A stretch of DNA of 64,000 nucleotides, from NCBI GenBank assembly GCA_945885475.1, contig CAMCYR010000003.1, positions 61,998-125,997 of the forward strand, written 5' to 3'. Under the pieces are notes generated by a model. The model was not told the origin of the DNA. It worked only from the letters and a program-made list of their open reading frames with translations, and made no database searches. The translations under genes were made by a program, and so were the position numbers. Origin of the DNA: Chitinophaga pinensis. Its GTDB lineage: Bacteria; Bacteroidota; Bacteroidia; 2-12-FULL-35-15. Shown one piece after another: positions 47,901 through 56,301 of the stretch (the first letter of the stretch is position 1; each line of letters begins with the position of its first letter).

Positions 47901-50505
47901 ATTTTTTGGATCCATTTCTACTACCAACACCAATAACATTATCCCCATAAATACGGAAATCACTAATATTATTTATTTGTGCATTAAAACCCACAACCTC
48001 TGCATTTATTTCAAGATCGAGGCGTTCATTGTCGGCAAAAACAGCTCTATTGATGACAATATTCACTCGGTTCTCGCCACCAAAAGGATTAAAAGTAATA
48101 TCACGAAGTGTAAGGTCTTCTGAGAGATATCCCAATTGCAGTCCGGTCGTATTTATTGGAACTTCAAAAGCAAACTGATCGGTCTCGTTAATGATCGGAA
48201 TTTTAATAGAACCAAGAATAGAAGATTCTGAAACCTCATTATCGGTAATTTTTATTTTTCCATTAATTGCAGTCCTAAATTTATTAAAAAAGATACCCGT
48301 TTCATCGCTATTGAATTGATATTTAAATTGCAACCCTTTGTTAGATATCCAAAAATCATTGGCAGTGAGATCTTCAAAATAATCAATATTTGCAGGCAAT
48401 ACAATCTGATTGCTATTGTCGAAATCAGCTTTAAACAATCTTACCTGAAATTCGGGGAAGTATATTCCTTTCCAAGCAGGATTTGAAGATAATTTATCAG
48501 GAGAAACGCCATCACTAAAATCAATAACTGCTGACTTTGGCATTAAGCCCATATTAAGTCCAGCAATGGGCTTGAGATAATTTGTGCTGGTAATTAATAA
48601 ATTGGAAGCATTAAAATAAAATAACTGTGGTTGCTGGTAAATTTTAATGGCATACGGAAGTGAATTGTTGGTTTTTACATCTGCATTTGTAAGGATATTT
48701 CCATTTAAATTTAAGCTGTATTTATCGCCATAAATACTAATTTTTGTTGCTGCATCTAAACTAATCACCAAGTCGTGGGGTTCCAACAAATTATATGTTT
48801 TTGCAGCATCCATAGTTGTTTCACCATTTAATGCATAAGCCGAATTAAGGACAAAAACAGCAGATTTAGTTTTTACAACTTGCAATTCAGAGGCAGAAGT
48901 AGCAAGTGGGAAAGGCCATTCCACGCGTCCATTCATTTTTAAGCCGGTTTTATCAACGATCGCATTTGCATAATAGAAATAAGCGGGACCATTTTCAGGG
49001 AGTACTGGAAGTAATTCTTTGCGATCACGAGCGGATAGGTCAATAGGAAAACTTCCAGCGGTCATATACATTGTTCCAGAAATATCTTGCACCGTAATTC
49101 CAGAAAAATCGGCATCCACAAAATCGTTTGGATCGGCGGATAATTGGATTCTACCTTTTCCAGATACATTCGAATAGGAAGTCCCCGACTTTGTAAAGCC
49201 AGAGGACAAGGTTACAATTTTAACAGGAAAATTTCCTGCCAAAAACTGATCAATTTCAGACGGTGCGTAAAATTCTCTAATCGGACTTTGAGCAACCTGC
49301 TGCGTTCCCGTCATTGCTTTTACCTGCCACACATAATTTTTTCCGGATTCTAAGGCATTGGTAAGAAGGAAATCGCCTCCACTCATTGACGTGGTTGCAG
49401 GTTTGTTCACTAAGAACCACTCTGCGTTATTGTCCATCGCCTGTTCTTTCGTCTGACCACTATTTTTTTCTTTAATTACCAAAACGTACTCAAACTCCTG
49501 CCCTGGGACAGCTTTTGTGCTCGTTTCCCAGTTAAACAATTTGTTTTCCGTTTTTGTAAAAATACGAGCATCAGAAGGGGTATTTAAAGCGATAACTCCG
49601 TCCTGAGGATAGCCATAAAAGAACCAGCAGAATTCACTATAACCATCATTTTTATAAATATTTTTTTCATCGGCATCCAAGGCACGTACTCGATAAATAT
49701 ATCTTTTACCCGGAATTAGCGGAGCAGAATTAGATATTCCAAAGTCAATTGTTTGAGAAGTGGACTGTTGAAAATCAGATTCAAAAATCAGTAGTGCTTT
49801 GTTGTTCTGAACAGCATAATACGGATTTTCATTCTCGTCCTGAAGTTCATACACAAATAATTTATACTTACTCGTAGCCGTAATTGTAGGGGAAGCACCA
49901 CCGGACATTTGCCAGTTAAAGAATACGTTTTGAGGCTCCGTTGGCTGAATCGCTACTTGGCAAGCAGGTGCTAATAATACGGGTGGATTTTCGTAAAAAA
50001 TAAATGCTGAACCACAACTTCTGAAACTAAGTGGAATACCAGTTTGATAATCTAAAACTTCTACACAAAACTGATATGCCCCTTCCGGTAACTTTCCATT
50101 TTGGTTTAATGTAGCAGCAGAAATACCTTGTAGATTTAAGTTATTTACACTTAAATAGGGTGCCAAATCGGCTCCAGAAATTATCAAAGGAACTCCAGAA
50201 AGAAGATTAATGGGCTGAAGTGGAACGTATGTTCTTTTTGTTTCAAGCACAATACCTTGTCCTTCTATTCTTATGATAAGACGAACATTCCAGGAAGGTT
50301 CATTTAAATCGTTAAGGGTAAGAAATGACTGAAAAGCATTTGACTCCAAACCATAATAATCCGACAAAAAAGGAGAATTGGGCGGGTTCATTATGACAGT
50401 AGCTGCAACAGGCATTATCTGAGCCTTTCCTACTATTGAAGAAAAAAGCAAGGCTACAAAAGAAATGCAGCGAATTAGATTCTTTATTTTGTCTTTAAAA
50501 AACAT
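41995..50505 (-). CDS. Giant 2836-aa secreted repeat protein
   Basis: A hydrophobic signal (RCISFVALLFSSIVGKAQ) precedes PVAATVIMNPPNSPFLSDYYG, an N-terminal domain of about 150 residues that I associate with the TANFOR domain of Bacteroidota (from memory). FN3-like modules follow to about residue 430. The middle is beta-solenoid-like with two internal repeat families: three 154-aa copies and three 115-aa copies, dominated by phrases such as SYADGKNTFSL, NYSDGQNAASIS and DGLALSRDD. The last ~200 residues contain a hydrophobic Gly/Ala-rich segment (LTAAAGAELGVRANLDLDPF). No type A or B sorting domain is visible, so export may depend on the partner barrel. It overlaps the barrel gene by 11 bp. 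Function unknown; a very long surface fibre is inferred. Confidence 0.85.
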   Translation of the reverse strand: MFFKDKIKNLIRCISFVALLFSSIVGKAQIMPVAATVIMNPPNSPFLSDYYGLESNAFQSFLTLNDLNEPSWNVRLIIRIEGQGIVLETKRTYVPLQPINLLSGVPLIISGADLAPYLSVNNLNLQGISAATLNQNGKLPEGAYQFCVEVLDYQTGIPLSFRSCGSAFIFYENPPVLLAPACQVAIQPTEPQNVFFNWQMSGGASPTITATSKYKLFVYELQDENENPYYAVQNNKALLIFESDFQQSTSQTIDFGISNSAPLIPGKRYIYRVRALDADEKNIYKNDGYSEFCWFFYGYPQDGVIALNTPSDARIFTKTENKLFNWETSTKAVPGQEFEYVLVIKEKNSGQTKEQAMDNNAEWFLVNKPATTSMSGGDFLLTNALESGKNYVWQVKAMTGTQQVAQSPIREFYAPSEIDQFLAGNFPVKIVTLSSGFTKSGTSYSNVSGKGRIQLSADPNDFVDADFSGITVQDISGTMYMTAGSFPIDLSARDRKELLPVLPENGPAYFYYANAIVDKTGLKMNGRVEWPFPLATSASELQVVKTKSAVFVLNSAYALNGETTMDAAKTYNLLEPHDLVISLDAATKISIYGDKYSLNLNGNILTNADVKTNNSLPYAIKIYQQPQLFYFNASNLLITSTNYLKPIAGLNMGLMPKSAVIDFSDGVSPDKLSSNPAWKGIYFPEFQVRLFKADFDNSNQIVLPANIDYFEDLTANDFWISNKGLQFKYQFNSDETGIFFNKFRTAINGKIKITDNEVSESSILGSIKIPIINETDQFAFEVPINTTGLQLGYLSEDLTLRDITFNPFGGENRVNIVINRAVFADNERLDLEINAEVVGFNAQINNISDFRIYGDNVIGVGSRNGSKKLDTRVTGTYNGFNAYITDVGASLYNGNYVFSYISEMDLGEDVAGQAGPPLLAVSSVSPAGSGVELPTYSISSPQPAPAIEVPSDPAAVASQTITPVQMFIAINNSIVDIKGYLTLRSNDPVWGNAFAGGIDGVIKLPTIIKAGANMILGNKDGLKFWYFDAWFNDTKGVGLSVGGLFNITAMEGRIYHHMSKSDGQFMIDPNLAFGGAIYLQVIDPAGGKSFAADIGAELQVFEDGEFTLRMNGSASLMNVNGRTPGAGGAISAAGQAVVTAAVESVGPLTLNVDVAGGTLAIEAKSLKAGSLLYTKSDYSIGISADVSTKPGLGFTFAKGATNFKIDADASGEFGLGVGFDGNNIALGLTGSSGGYLDLSISGAVLKADINRLKRTGNFMFGYDGKEIGIGVTATTGDLNLKLSPTRSFNAGFNTAGSAYIGLQYDDNSFSLKADKVAKSGSLEMTVSGVQLALAANATEKSAAFSLNTSGIGLQISGKKDVGGEFHLATNDFNIDLTADLPTRSGSLGFAFDGGNKSFLASLDGGTQGALKLKIGAQEFGISGNSNGTAGSVSYKDGSNEFLIAADRTAGTGSLNLNLGGNGLRSSIGTDTSFVNFNYSNYSFGVGVTSAGSGGLTYADGSNSLGIFGNPSAKTGSLDLTFSGNRIALSTDIPNKRHSILVDAAGVLFKAKTSTELKELSVGYENYLVTIAKSLSTSGSGGSAGSISYADGKNTFSLAADPDAGSGSMTIDLDGNGVSSSIDSDTAFVNFNYEGYAFATGVSSGGTGAVKYSDPNNSFQLIGNPTQKFGSIDLMFSGNRIAMSTDIPNKVHSILVDAGGVLCKAKTSPALKELSFGYQNHLVTLAKSLSASGSGGAAGSISYADGKNTFSLSADPGAGSGSLVIDLDGNGVNSSVSPDSSYVNFNYEGYAFSTGISAGGTGAVKYSDPSNSFQLVGNPTQQRGSIDLTFSGNHIAMATDIPNKIHSIDVASSGVTFNAATSPTDKSLSLAFDGFAVFAKKQSSDYEVGLTINDRTIEGGLQASVPRIAYRGDGVDLALSTNKMALSISGKKLEVSTAGVFIDGVSAGAFVAGANASYNLQVGMLNTTVVFNSGEYTLSFAMSGNSFAITTSDFSDGSLLLSVSGNSIGMKRYNGKYTLSVNDIEASYEPGILSLQKGTDRKLMLNGDELSLAYDGYNMSVSPSAFNYSDGQNAASISADGLALSRDDKELFVGPSNFGLKLGAGKDLTLTKTSIAVNYDNFSASYASNGPISAAYDAYSFIYDAGKLTLQNGTQRKLEVSTDGLSVNFDGYALNATPSAFNYSDGQNSASISAEGLSLARDDKALFVGPANFGLKLGEGKSLTLTKTSIDVNYDKFSASYTARGPISASFDTYGFAYDAGKLTLQANAQRKLEISSEGLGVNFDGYALNASPTQFTYSDGTNTAAISASGLALGIGSNSLFISPDRFGLDIGGTKHVYLTRNSLDVKYDNYQAAFSTTKSLSFSDGTRSFALSPTGLEMNDGDKRIAVIDDGGKPAIELKSGTNLFQLSQRGFAVEFGGKRYAVNDQEFLKIEIDAQRRIEVMNNGVKYVDGTTEFILGGDDNLVELKDDTRSIALSKTEKLVMKDGAYMASLSKQLEVEFTDGVRSISLLKGTNYLTYAQSGYSFGIRGANGGKPGIDFSNGDYSFFLEGVRNKDVTVGVTSAQFGTFSATVNSQNNILASLSTSATQAYGFAVKNGKLNMINGTAADPVPEQLAGAPSIPASDGPQYLTNSISADAGGSIKGTADIFFDSRNQHFMMSAAVAGNKPVCIKGAMALDVSPGNFSLDIGTEEQRIEVYPTCTGFGGGGWLGIHNSNLDIGVFAGWKASATVSVGSDIIGASLTAAAGAELGVRANLDLDPFKIKNAGVWIDLYAGLYAKYWAVGASGSLTIAELRLHGQLMLYFEDKTRITGSLDGSICILDIITADFGMSFDTTI
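43393..44427 (-). repeat. Three 345-bp repeats within the giant gene
   Basis: Each unit encodes 115 residues beginning YxxGxLxLQ, followed by NYSDGQN, FVGPxNFGLKLG and LTLTKTS. Copies start (minus strand) at 44427, 44082 and 43737. The first two are highly similar and the third is more diverged. Confidence 0.85.
44833..46218 (-). repeat. Three 462-bp repeats within the giant gene
   Basis: Each unit encodes 154 residues starting GSxSYxDGxNxF and containing VNFNY, a GxxxYxDxxNS segment, SGNRIAMSTDIPNK and LxVGYENxLVTIAKS. Copies start at 46218, 45756 and 45294. Copies two and three are the most alike. The end of copy three is diverged. Confidence 0.85.
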
Positions 50506-52333
50506 AGTTATATCCTAAAGTAGCGATGAATTGTTTAACCTTATTACCTGGTGAAGATTTTTCAATATATGAAAGCGTATTCGTAAGAGCATGATGACGA
50601 TTAATCGAATAATTATTATTGCTTTTAAGGTTAAGAATATACCCCAAAGGAACACTATCCATATATGATTTTAGGGTAGAAACAGAGAGGGATGTTGTTA
50701 GTTTCCCGGATTTAAAACGTTTGTTGATTGATAGTGTTGGTCCAAGTGTCGACATTTCTTTCAAACCAGCTTCGGTCATTGCAGCTCCAATATTTGCTGA
50801 AATATTTAGGCCAGATTTCAGAAGCCCTAATTGAAAAGAATAATTCGCATTAAAAAGTCGAGAGCTCGAGTTTACATTTAATACATCATTTTGAAAAATC
50901 TTTGCGTTTTGATAATTACCATTCAAGCCGGTTCCAAAACGTACCTTTTTAAATACTTTGTTGTACATAATTTGACCGGACATATTTTGTGAAACCTGAG
51001 CATATCGCATCGTATCCAAGGTATTTACAACAACCATTTGACTAGAAGTATTGAAATTAGAAAACGTTAGTGTACTTGTCCAATGCTCATTTATAGTATA
51101 CGTTGTGGAAAGGGAAGCGATAAGGCGCAACATTTCAGAAGTTTTATCATTGTTGAGATTATTCCGTTGAAAGCCTCCGGATACATTAACACTTAACTTA
51201 TTTTTCAAAAGACGGAAAGTTGTTTGTAACTGAAGATCCTCAAAATCATTATTTAAATAGACAGAACCCATGCTTTGGTAATCTGGATCAACTCTTCGGT
51301 AACTCAGCCCAACTTTGTATTTCTTTTCAGTGTAACTCAATTCACCCTTGATAGCTTTATTAAAAGTTGAAGTTGAATTGGCATAAAAGAGGGAACCCAG
51401 ATTATTAATAAAAGAATATCCCTCCAAAACGGATTCAGGCACTCTAATATCACGCGTATATGCGCTAAAATTGATTTCAGAGGTGAAGGAGATTTTTTTC
51501 TTTATATCCTGAACGGTAGAAAAACCAACAATTAAATTTTCTGCAGGTTTTATGGTTACATCATCAGCAAATGAAGTAATTGAATTTTTTTCATCCTTTG
51601 CCTTGAACAAATACACAGAAACATTATTTCTCGGTTTTCCAACTTCAACTAATGCTCCCATCCCCCATCTCTCAAAGCTTGGAGATCCACTCACCTGACC
51701 ATCGGTATAATAGCCATCCACAGCTTTGGCAAAACGACCATAAACGATTTTTCCTTTCACAATAGATTTTTCGGGTGACAATTCGAGTCCTGCACCCAAA
51801 AATTGATTCCCACTCAGCGAATATTCAGAAAAACTGAGAGAACGATACCCTAAATGAGCGGTTATCCATTTATACTTAGGACTCACACCATACTGATTAA
51901 AAGGTTGCGTGAAACTCCTTTCCTGCTGATTAAACGTTGCCGAAAAAGGCAAAGAGATCTGACCGATCGTGATATCCAAATTTCCTGAAATCTGCCAATA
52001 GAACGGATCTCTTTGAGCAGGTGCTCCAAAAGAGTTGTAGAACGCTCCCGCTAGACCAAGTCCCCCCGAAATTTTAACATATTCCTTTGCCTTTGATAAA
52101 AATGAAGTCGTATCTTTTTTATTTCCGGCCACCGAATCTGAAAACGATAAAGTATCATCGGCATATTCGATCGGTTTGAAAACAATACCAATAGCAGGAT
52201 CAATCAATAACAAGTTCGCAGAACGAAGAGTACCAGAGGATATAAAAACAAAAAATAGGGCAATACTAATTTTTGATAGATTGCGAATCAATTTATATTC
52301 AAAGGAAAAATTAAAATGGTAGTAATTATTCAT
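50495..52333 (-). CDS. Outer-membrane beta-barrel protein, first gene of the surface operon
   Basis: 612 aa. The signal peptide (SKISIALFFVFISSGTLRSA) follows about 20 extra residues. After a short plug-like region (VGNKKDTTSF-type linker; KEYVKISGGLGLAGAFYNSFG) come alternating amphipathic strands (YWQISGNLDITIGQISLPFSATFNQ, KYKVGLSYRRVDPDY, KLSVNVSGGFQRNN), ending in TLGYNYVF with the C-terminal aromatic residue recognised by the BAM machinery. It does not match a TonB receptor or PorP family I know. It has its own promoter just upstream and overlaps the giant repeat gene by 11 bp, so it is probably that protein's exporter or anchor (inferred). Confidence 0.82.
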   Translation of the reverse strand: MNNYYHFNFSFEYKLIRNLSKISIALFFVFISSGTLRSANLLLIDPAIGIVFKPIEYADDTLSFSDSVAGNKKDTTSFLSKAKEYVKISGGLGLAGAFYNSFGAPAQRDPFYWQISGNLDITIGQISLPFSATFNQQERSFTQPFNQYGVSPKYKWITAHLGYRSLSFSEYSLSGNQFLGAGLELSPEKSIVKGKIVYGRFAKAVDGYYTDGQVSGSPSFERWGMGALVEVGKPRNNVSVYLFKAKDEKNSITSFADDVTIKPAENLIVGFSTVQDIKKKISFTSEINFSAYTRDIRVPESVLEGYSFINNLGSLFYANSTSTFNKAIKGELSYTEKKYKVGLSYRRVDPDYQSMGSVYLNNDFEDLQLQTTFRLLKNKLSVNVSGGFQRNNLNNDKTSEMLRLIASLSTTYTINEHWTSTLTFSNFNTSSQMVVVNTLDTMRYAQVSQNMSGQIMYNKVFKKVRFGTGLNGNYQNAKIFQNDVLNVNSSSRLFNANYSFQLGLLKSGLNISANIGAAMTEAGLKEMSTLGPTLSINKRFKSGKLTTSLSVSTLKSYMDSVPLGYILNLKSNNNYSINRHHALTNTLSYIEKSSPGNKVKQFIATLGYNYVF

Positions 52334-52372
52334 ATTAAAGATTCTATGTCGCTAAAAGACACTAATTTATAT

Positions 52373-52404
52373 CAAAGCTAAAAATACATTAATTCAGCTT
52401 ACAA
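52373..52404 (-). promoter_or_regulatory. Promoter of the surface operon
   Basis: On the minus strand, TTG (52404-52402) is followed after 21 bases by TAGCTTTG (52380-52373), matching TAnnTTTG. This is 39 bases upstream of the barrel start codon. Confidence 0.75.
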
Positions 52405-52407
52405 AAC

Positions 52408-52425
52408 ATAGGGGTTGACCCTCAT
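52408..52425 (-). promoter_or_regulatory. Putative operator, copy 1, just upstream of the surface-operon promoter
   Basis: On the minus strand reads ATGAGGGTCAACCCCTAT, with an inner dyad GGGT/ACCC. It ends three bases before the -33 TTG, a position typical of activator sites. A second copy (16 of 18 identical) lies at 56302-56319. Confidence 0.6.
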
Positions 52426-52471
52426 ATTCGACTAAATTATCAATTAAAAAGAAAAGGGCAGTAATTTTTTT

Positions 52472-53119
52472 CTAAAAATAGGGTTTATATGCTATGGCAA
52501 ATTTTATTAAAGCATAATTGCCTTCTAATTCCATTTTACGACAAATATTATAACGGTGATTTTCGACCGTTTTATTACTTATAAAAAGTAATGCAGCAAT
52601 TTCTTTCGATGATTTATTTTCTGATATCAGCTTTAAAATTCGCATTTCTGAGATCGTTATTTTTAATAATTTCTTCGTAATTGAATCATTTCCAATATCC
52701 TTTTCCTTTCTTGAAATAAGAAATTGCTTAATGTTTGGGCTAATGTATACATCATTTTGTGCCACTGCATTTATACAATTGATAATGTCGTCAACCGCAT
52801 TATCTTTTAATACATATCCGCTGACGCCAATATTCATTGCTTCATTAAATAGGTCTTCTTCCTTATACATCGTAAGAATGACAAATCGGGTTTTCAACTT
52901 CAGCTTTAATGCATTCCTACACACCTCAATACCACTCATATTAGGCATATCAACATCTAAAATAGCTACATCCGGCTGATGAAGTAAAATCAATTCTAAT
53001 GCTTCATTCCCATCTGATGCTTCGGCAAGAATTTTAAATGATTTATCTGATTTTAAAATATCAAGCAAGCCTTTTCTAAAAATAGGATGGTCGTCCGCAA
53101 TAATTAATGTATTACTCAT
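52472..53119 (-). CDS. NarL/FixJ-type response regulator
   Basis: 215 aa. The receiver domain has IIADDHPIF, phospho-acceptor D55 in VAILDVDMPN, VILTMYKEEDLFNEAM and the lysine in GYVLKDNA. The C-terminal LuxR-type helix-turn-helix (about 150-212) reads ISEMRILKLISENKSSKEIAALLFISNKTVENHRYNICRKM, with the recognition helix intact. It starts five bases after the kinase stop, forming an operon with it, and sits between two copies of an 18-bp candidate operator. It likely controls the surface operon at 27.5-52.3 kb and possibly the membrane protein at 56383 (inferred). Confidence 0.93.
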   Translation of the reverse strand: MSNTLIIADDHPIFRKGLLDILKSDKSFKILAEASDGNEALELILLHQPDVAILDVDMPNMSGIEVCRNALKLKLKTRFVILTMYKEEDLFNEAMNIGVSGYVLKDNAVDDIINCINAVAQNDVYISPNIKQFLISRKEKDIGNDSITKKLLKITISEMRILKLISENKSSKEIAALLFISNKTVENHRYNICRKMELEGNYALIKFAIAYKPYF

Positions 53120-53124
53120 ATTTT

Positions 53125-56100
53125 TTAAATAGGAATATCAATGAAATATTTTGTGCCATTTGTCGAATCAGATTCAATATAAAAAGTACCATTCAGAAGA
53201 TTTGTCCGTTCTTCAATCCCTACTAACCCAAAATTTTTATTTAGAGAGAGTAATACTTCTTTCCTAAAACCCTTTCCATTGTCCTGAATAACAATTGACA
53301 GGATATTATCCTTTTTTTTATGTATGGAAATTTTTGCGGCAGTAGCTGAAGAATGCTTAATAATATTGTTTAATGACTCCTGCACGATCCTGTATAGTTG
53401 AATTTCCTGCACCGCAGTAAAATTAATTACTCCAATATCTATATCATCAGAAATATAAATTGAGGTTACATCACTCACCTTTTTTATCAATAACTGGATT
53501 GCTTTTATCAAACCAAATCGTTCTAATTGATACGGATGTAAATCCCTGCAGATAGAACGAATCTCTTCAATAGATTCTTCAATAAATACGGCTGTTTGCT
53601 CAATATTAAATGATGAGTTTTCATTGTTTTTATTATCCAGTAATAATTTATTCTTCACTATTAATAAATTTTGACCAATACTATCGTGAAGTTCTTTAGC
53701 AATTCGTTTGCGTTCGGTTTCTTGAGAATTGATAAGTTGTTGTGTAAAATGCTGTTGTTTTGCTTTTTGAAATTTTATTTTTTTGAATCGGTAATAAAAA
53801 AACAATGACAAAACAATTAAATAAAACAAAATAAACAATTGCGGAATCCACCAGGATTTCCAAAACGGAATTTTAATAGAAAACGAGAACTCAACCGGCG
53901 TGGCATTCCACACACCTTTATCATTTGACGCAATGAGCTGAAAAGTATAATCAGCAGGCTCTAAAAATGAATAGGTAACTTTCCTTTCCGAAATCGCTGG
54001 ATTCCATTTTTCTTCAAATCCCTTTAGCCGATATTTATATTTTACTTTATCAGGTGAAGAAAAATACAAACCTATAAAATCGAACGTAAGATGATTTTGG
54101 TTAGAGGGCAAAACAAGATTGATAGGAAGATTTGTTAAAGCATCACTACTATCAGAATACTTAGAATAATCAAATTTTTCAGCAAACAATCGAATGCCAG
54201 TAATATATGTTCTAGGAGGAATCCGATTGGGCAGCGCCTTGCTTGGGCTATATCTATAAGCACCATTTGTTGAACCAAACCAAATATCCCCAAAATCATC
54301 CTTTATAATTGCGCCTGAGTTTATTGCTGCACTTGGTAAATACTCTTCATTTAACACAAGTTCAAAATTTACAACATCCTTATCCCGCAGTGCTTTCAAA
54401 TTGAGCTTTCCTATTTTATTTTCAGTTCCGATCCACATCGTTTCATCATCGATAAGAATTGCACCTATGCCATAAATTCCAAATCTTTCTGCAAGGTTAT
54501 ACACTTTAACGACCCGCTTTTTATTTATATAGGATATAAAAATCAACTCTGATGCTCCGGCAATCCAAACGTTTCCCATTTTATCCTTTGCAGAAGACAA
54601 ATAAGTCAGGTGATCAGGTGGCAACAATTCATTTACAGCCTGAATTGAATCACCATCAAAAGTCATCAACCCTTCTACTGTACCAATCCAGAATATACCC
54701 ATATTATCTTTAATGATTGTACGAATACTGCTCGCGGAGGAAAGGTTATTTGGAATCCTAATGTTTCTAAATACTTTACCATCAAATAATGAAAATCCTG
54801 ACTCATTACCAATAAGTATATTTTTTGATTCTTTATCGAAATAAGAAGTATATGTTAAATTTTCAAGTAAGCCGTTTTTAGTAGTAAAACTTTTGAAAAC
54901 TTTATTATCGTAAAAACAAAGCCCTTTATTGGTAGAAATCCATTTATTATTTTCTGAATCAATCGAAATATGATAGGCGAAGTCGCTTAATAGACCATCT
55001 TTTGATGAATAATTAACAAATTTATCTTCTTGAAAATAACCAATACCTCCTTTCAAAAACGAAAACCACAATTTACCTTCCGTATCTTTTTGTATAGACT
55101 GAACATCATTTACAGGAAAGCCTTCGTTTGATGTATAACATGCCAATGAAAAATCTTTGAACTTAATTAGACCATTACCATCGGAAGCTAACCATTTATT
55201 ACCCTCTTTATCAATAATCACCTTCATGATAAAATCATTAGAGAGGCCATTTTTTGAATTAACAACAGTGCACTTTTTTTTACTCCAAATGGCAAAACCA
55301 TTTCCATCAAGCGCAAGCCACAAATTACCATCACTATCTTCAACAATATTATTAACACGATTAAGATTGTCGTCTCCCGAAATTTTATACTGCTTGAACG
55401 ATTTGCCGTCAAAACTTGAAAATCCACCATAATGCCCCGCCCAAATAACGCCCGACTTGTCTTCATAAACACAGTAAGCAGTGTTATTTCCTAAGCCATC
55501 AGCTGTAGTAATATTTTTTTGCGTTTGTGTTTTCGGATCGATGACGATAAGACCATTTTTAATAGATGAAAACCAAATCTTTCCATCTCTTGAAACACAG
55601 GAACCACTGATGACTTTAAAAATATCTTTATTTAGAGTTGATTGAAAATCCTCTATCTTTCCGTTTTTACCTATAAAAGAGATTCCATTTGAGGATGTAA
55701 TCCAAATTCTTCCAGAACGGTCTTCAATGACTCCTGTTCCGCGGTTTTTAATGCTGCCAAGAGTATCATTAAAGTTTACGAATACTTTCCCATCATATTT
55801 TGTTACTCCCTGATCGTAAGAAGCAAACCATATATTGTGCTGACTGTCTTCAAAAATTCTTCTGATTCGGTTACTGCACAAGCCATCATTTTTAGTAAAT
55901 ACTTGAAACTTGAAGCCATCAAACTTAGCAGCACCATTCAACGTTGCAAGCCACAAATAGCCCTTACTATCTTGCATAATATCAAAGATTTGAGCAGTAG
56001 GCAAGCCTTCTTTCAAACTAAAAGATTTAAAAGATAGCTGCTGAGAAAAAACAACAAAAGTAACTAAGCAAAATAAAATAATTAGTAGTATTTTTCGCAT
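53125..56100 (-). CDS. Two-component sensor kinase, propeller plus HisKA_3 (NarX-like)
   Basis: 991 aa. Signal peptide MRKILLIILFCLVTFVVFSQ. The periplasmic region (about 20-640) is a Reg_prop propeller pair (GLPTAQIFDIMQDSKGYLWLATLNGAAKFDG; DGLCSNRIRRIFEDSQHNIWFAS; many more), then a Y_Y_Y domain (LTFDFIGLYFSSPDKVKYKYRLKGFEEKW). After the membrane helix WIPQLFILFYLIVLSLFFYYRF comes the HisKA_3 dimerisation motif RKRIAKELHDSIGQNLLIVKNKL with the phospho-accepting histidine, then an HATPase (QEIQLYRIVQESLNNIIKHSSAT, IQDNGKGF). It is the partner of the NarL-type regulator directly downstream. The ligand of the propeller is unknown. Confidence 0.93.
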   Translation of the reverse strand: MRKILLIILFCLVTFVVFSQQLSFKSFSLKEGLPTAQIFDIMQDSKGYLWLATLNGAAKFDGFKFQVFTKNDGLCSNRIRRIFEDSQHNIWFASYDQGVTKYDGKVFVNFNDTLGSIKNRGTGVIEDRSGRIWITSSNGISFIGKNGKIEDFQSTLNKDIFKVISGSCVSRDGKIWFSSIKNGLIVIDPKTQTQKNITTADGLGNNTAYCVYEDKSGVIWAGHYGGFSSFDGKSFKQYKISGDDNLNRVNNIVEDSDGNLWLALDGNGFAIWSKKKCTVVNSKNGLSNDFIMKVIIDKEGNKWLASDGNGLIKFKDFSLACYTSNEGFPVNDVQSIQKDTEGKLWFSFLKGGIGYFQEDKFVNYSSKDGLLSDFAYHISIDSENNKWISTNKGLCFYDNKVFKSFTTKNGLLENLTYTSYFDKESKNILIGNESGFSLFDGKVFRNIRIPNNLSSASSIRTIIKDNMGIFWIGTVEGLMTFDGDSIQAVNELLPPDHLTYLSSAKDKMGNVWIAGASELIFISYINKKRVVKVYNLAERFGIYGIGAILIDDETMWIGTENKIGKLNLKALRDKDVVNFELVLNEEYLPSAAINSGAIIKDDFGDIWFGSTNGAYRYSPSKALPNRIPPRTYITGIRLFAEKFDYSKYSDSSDALTNLPINLVLPSNQNHLTFDFIGLYFSSPDKVKYKYRLKGFEEKWNPAISERKVTYSFLEPADYTFQLIASNDKGVWNATPVEFSFSIKIPFWKSWWIPQLFILFYLIVLSLFFYYRFKKIKFQKAKQQHFTQQLINSQETERKRIAKELHDSIGQNLLIVKNKLLLDNKNNENSSFNIEQTAVFIEESIEEIRSICRDLHPYQLERFGLIKAIQLLIKKVSDVTSIYISDDIDIGVINFTAVQEIQLYRIVQESLNNIIKHSSATAAKISIHKKKDNILSIVIQDNGKGFRKEVLLSLNKNFGLVGIEERTNLLNGTFYIESDSTNGTKYFIDIPI

Positions 56101-56301
56101 TAAAAATTCAGCTTATGATTAAAATCGATAGTGTGAATTAAAAAGAAATAATTGACTTACACATCGTTAACTAGTTTAAAGAAATGACAATTATAAAATC
56201 AAATATAAGCGAGTATTTTCAATGTAAAATAAAATAATATCAACACTAAAACGAAAATAACAGTTTAATTTTAGCAGTATTGTACAAAATAAAAAATAAA
56301 A

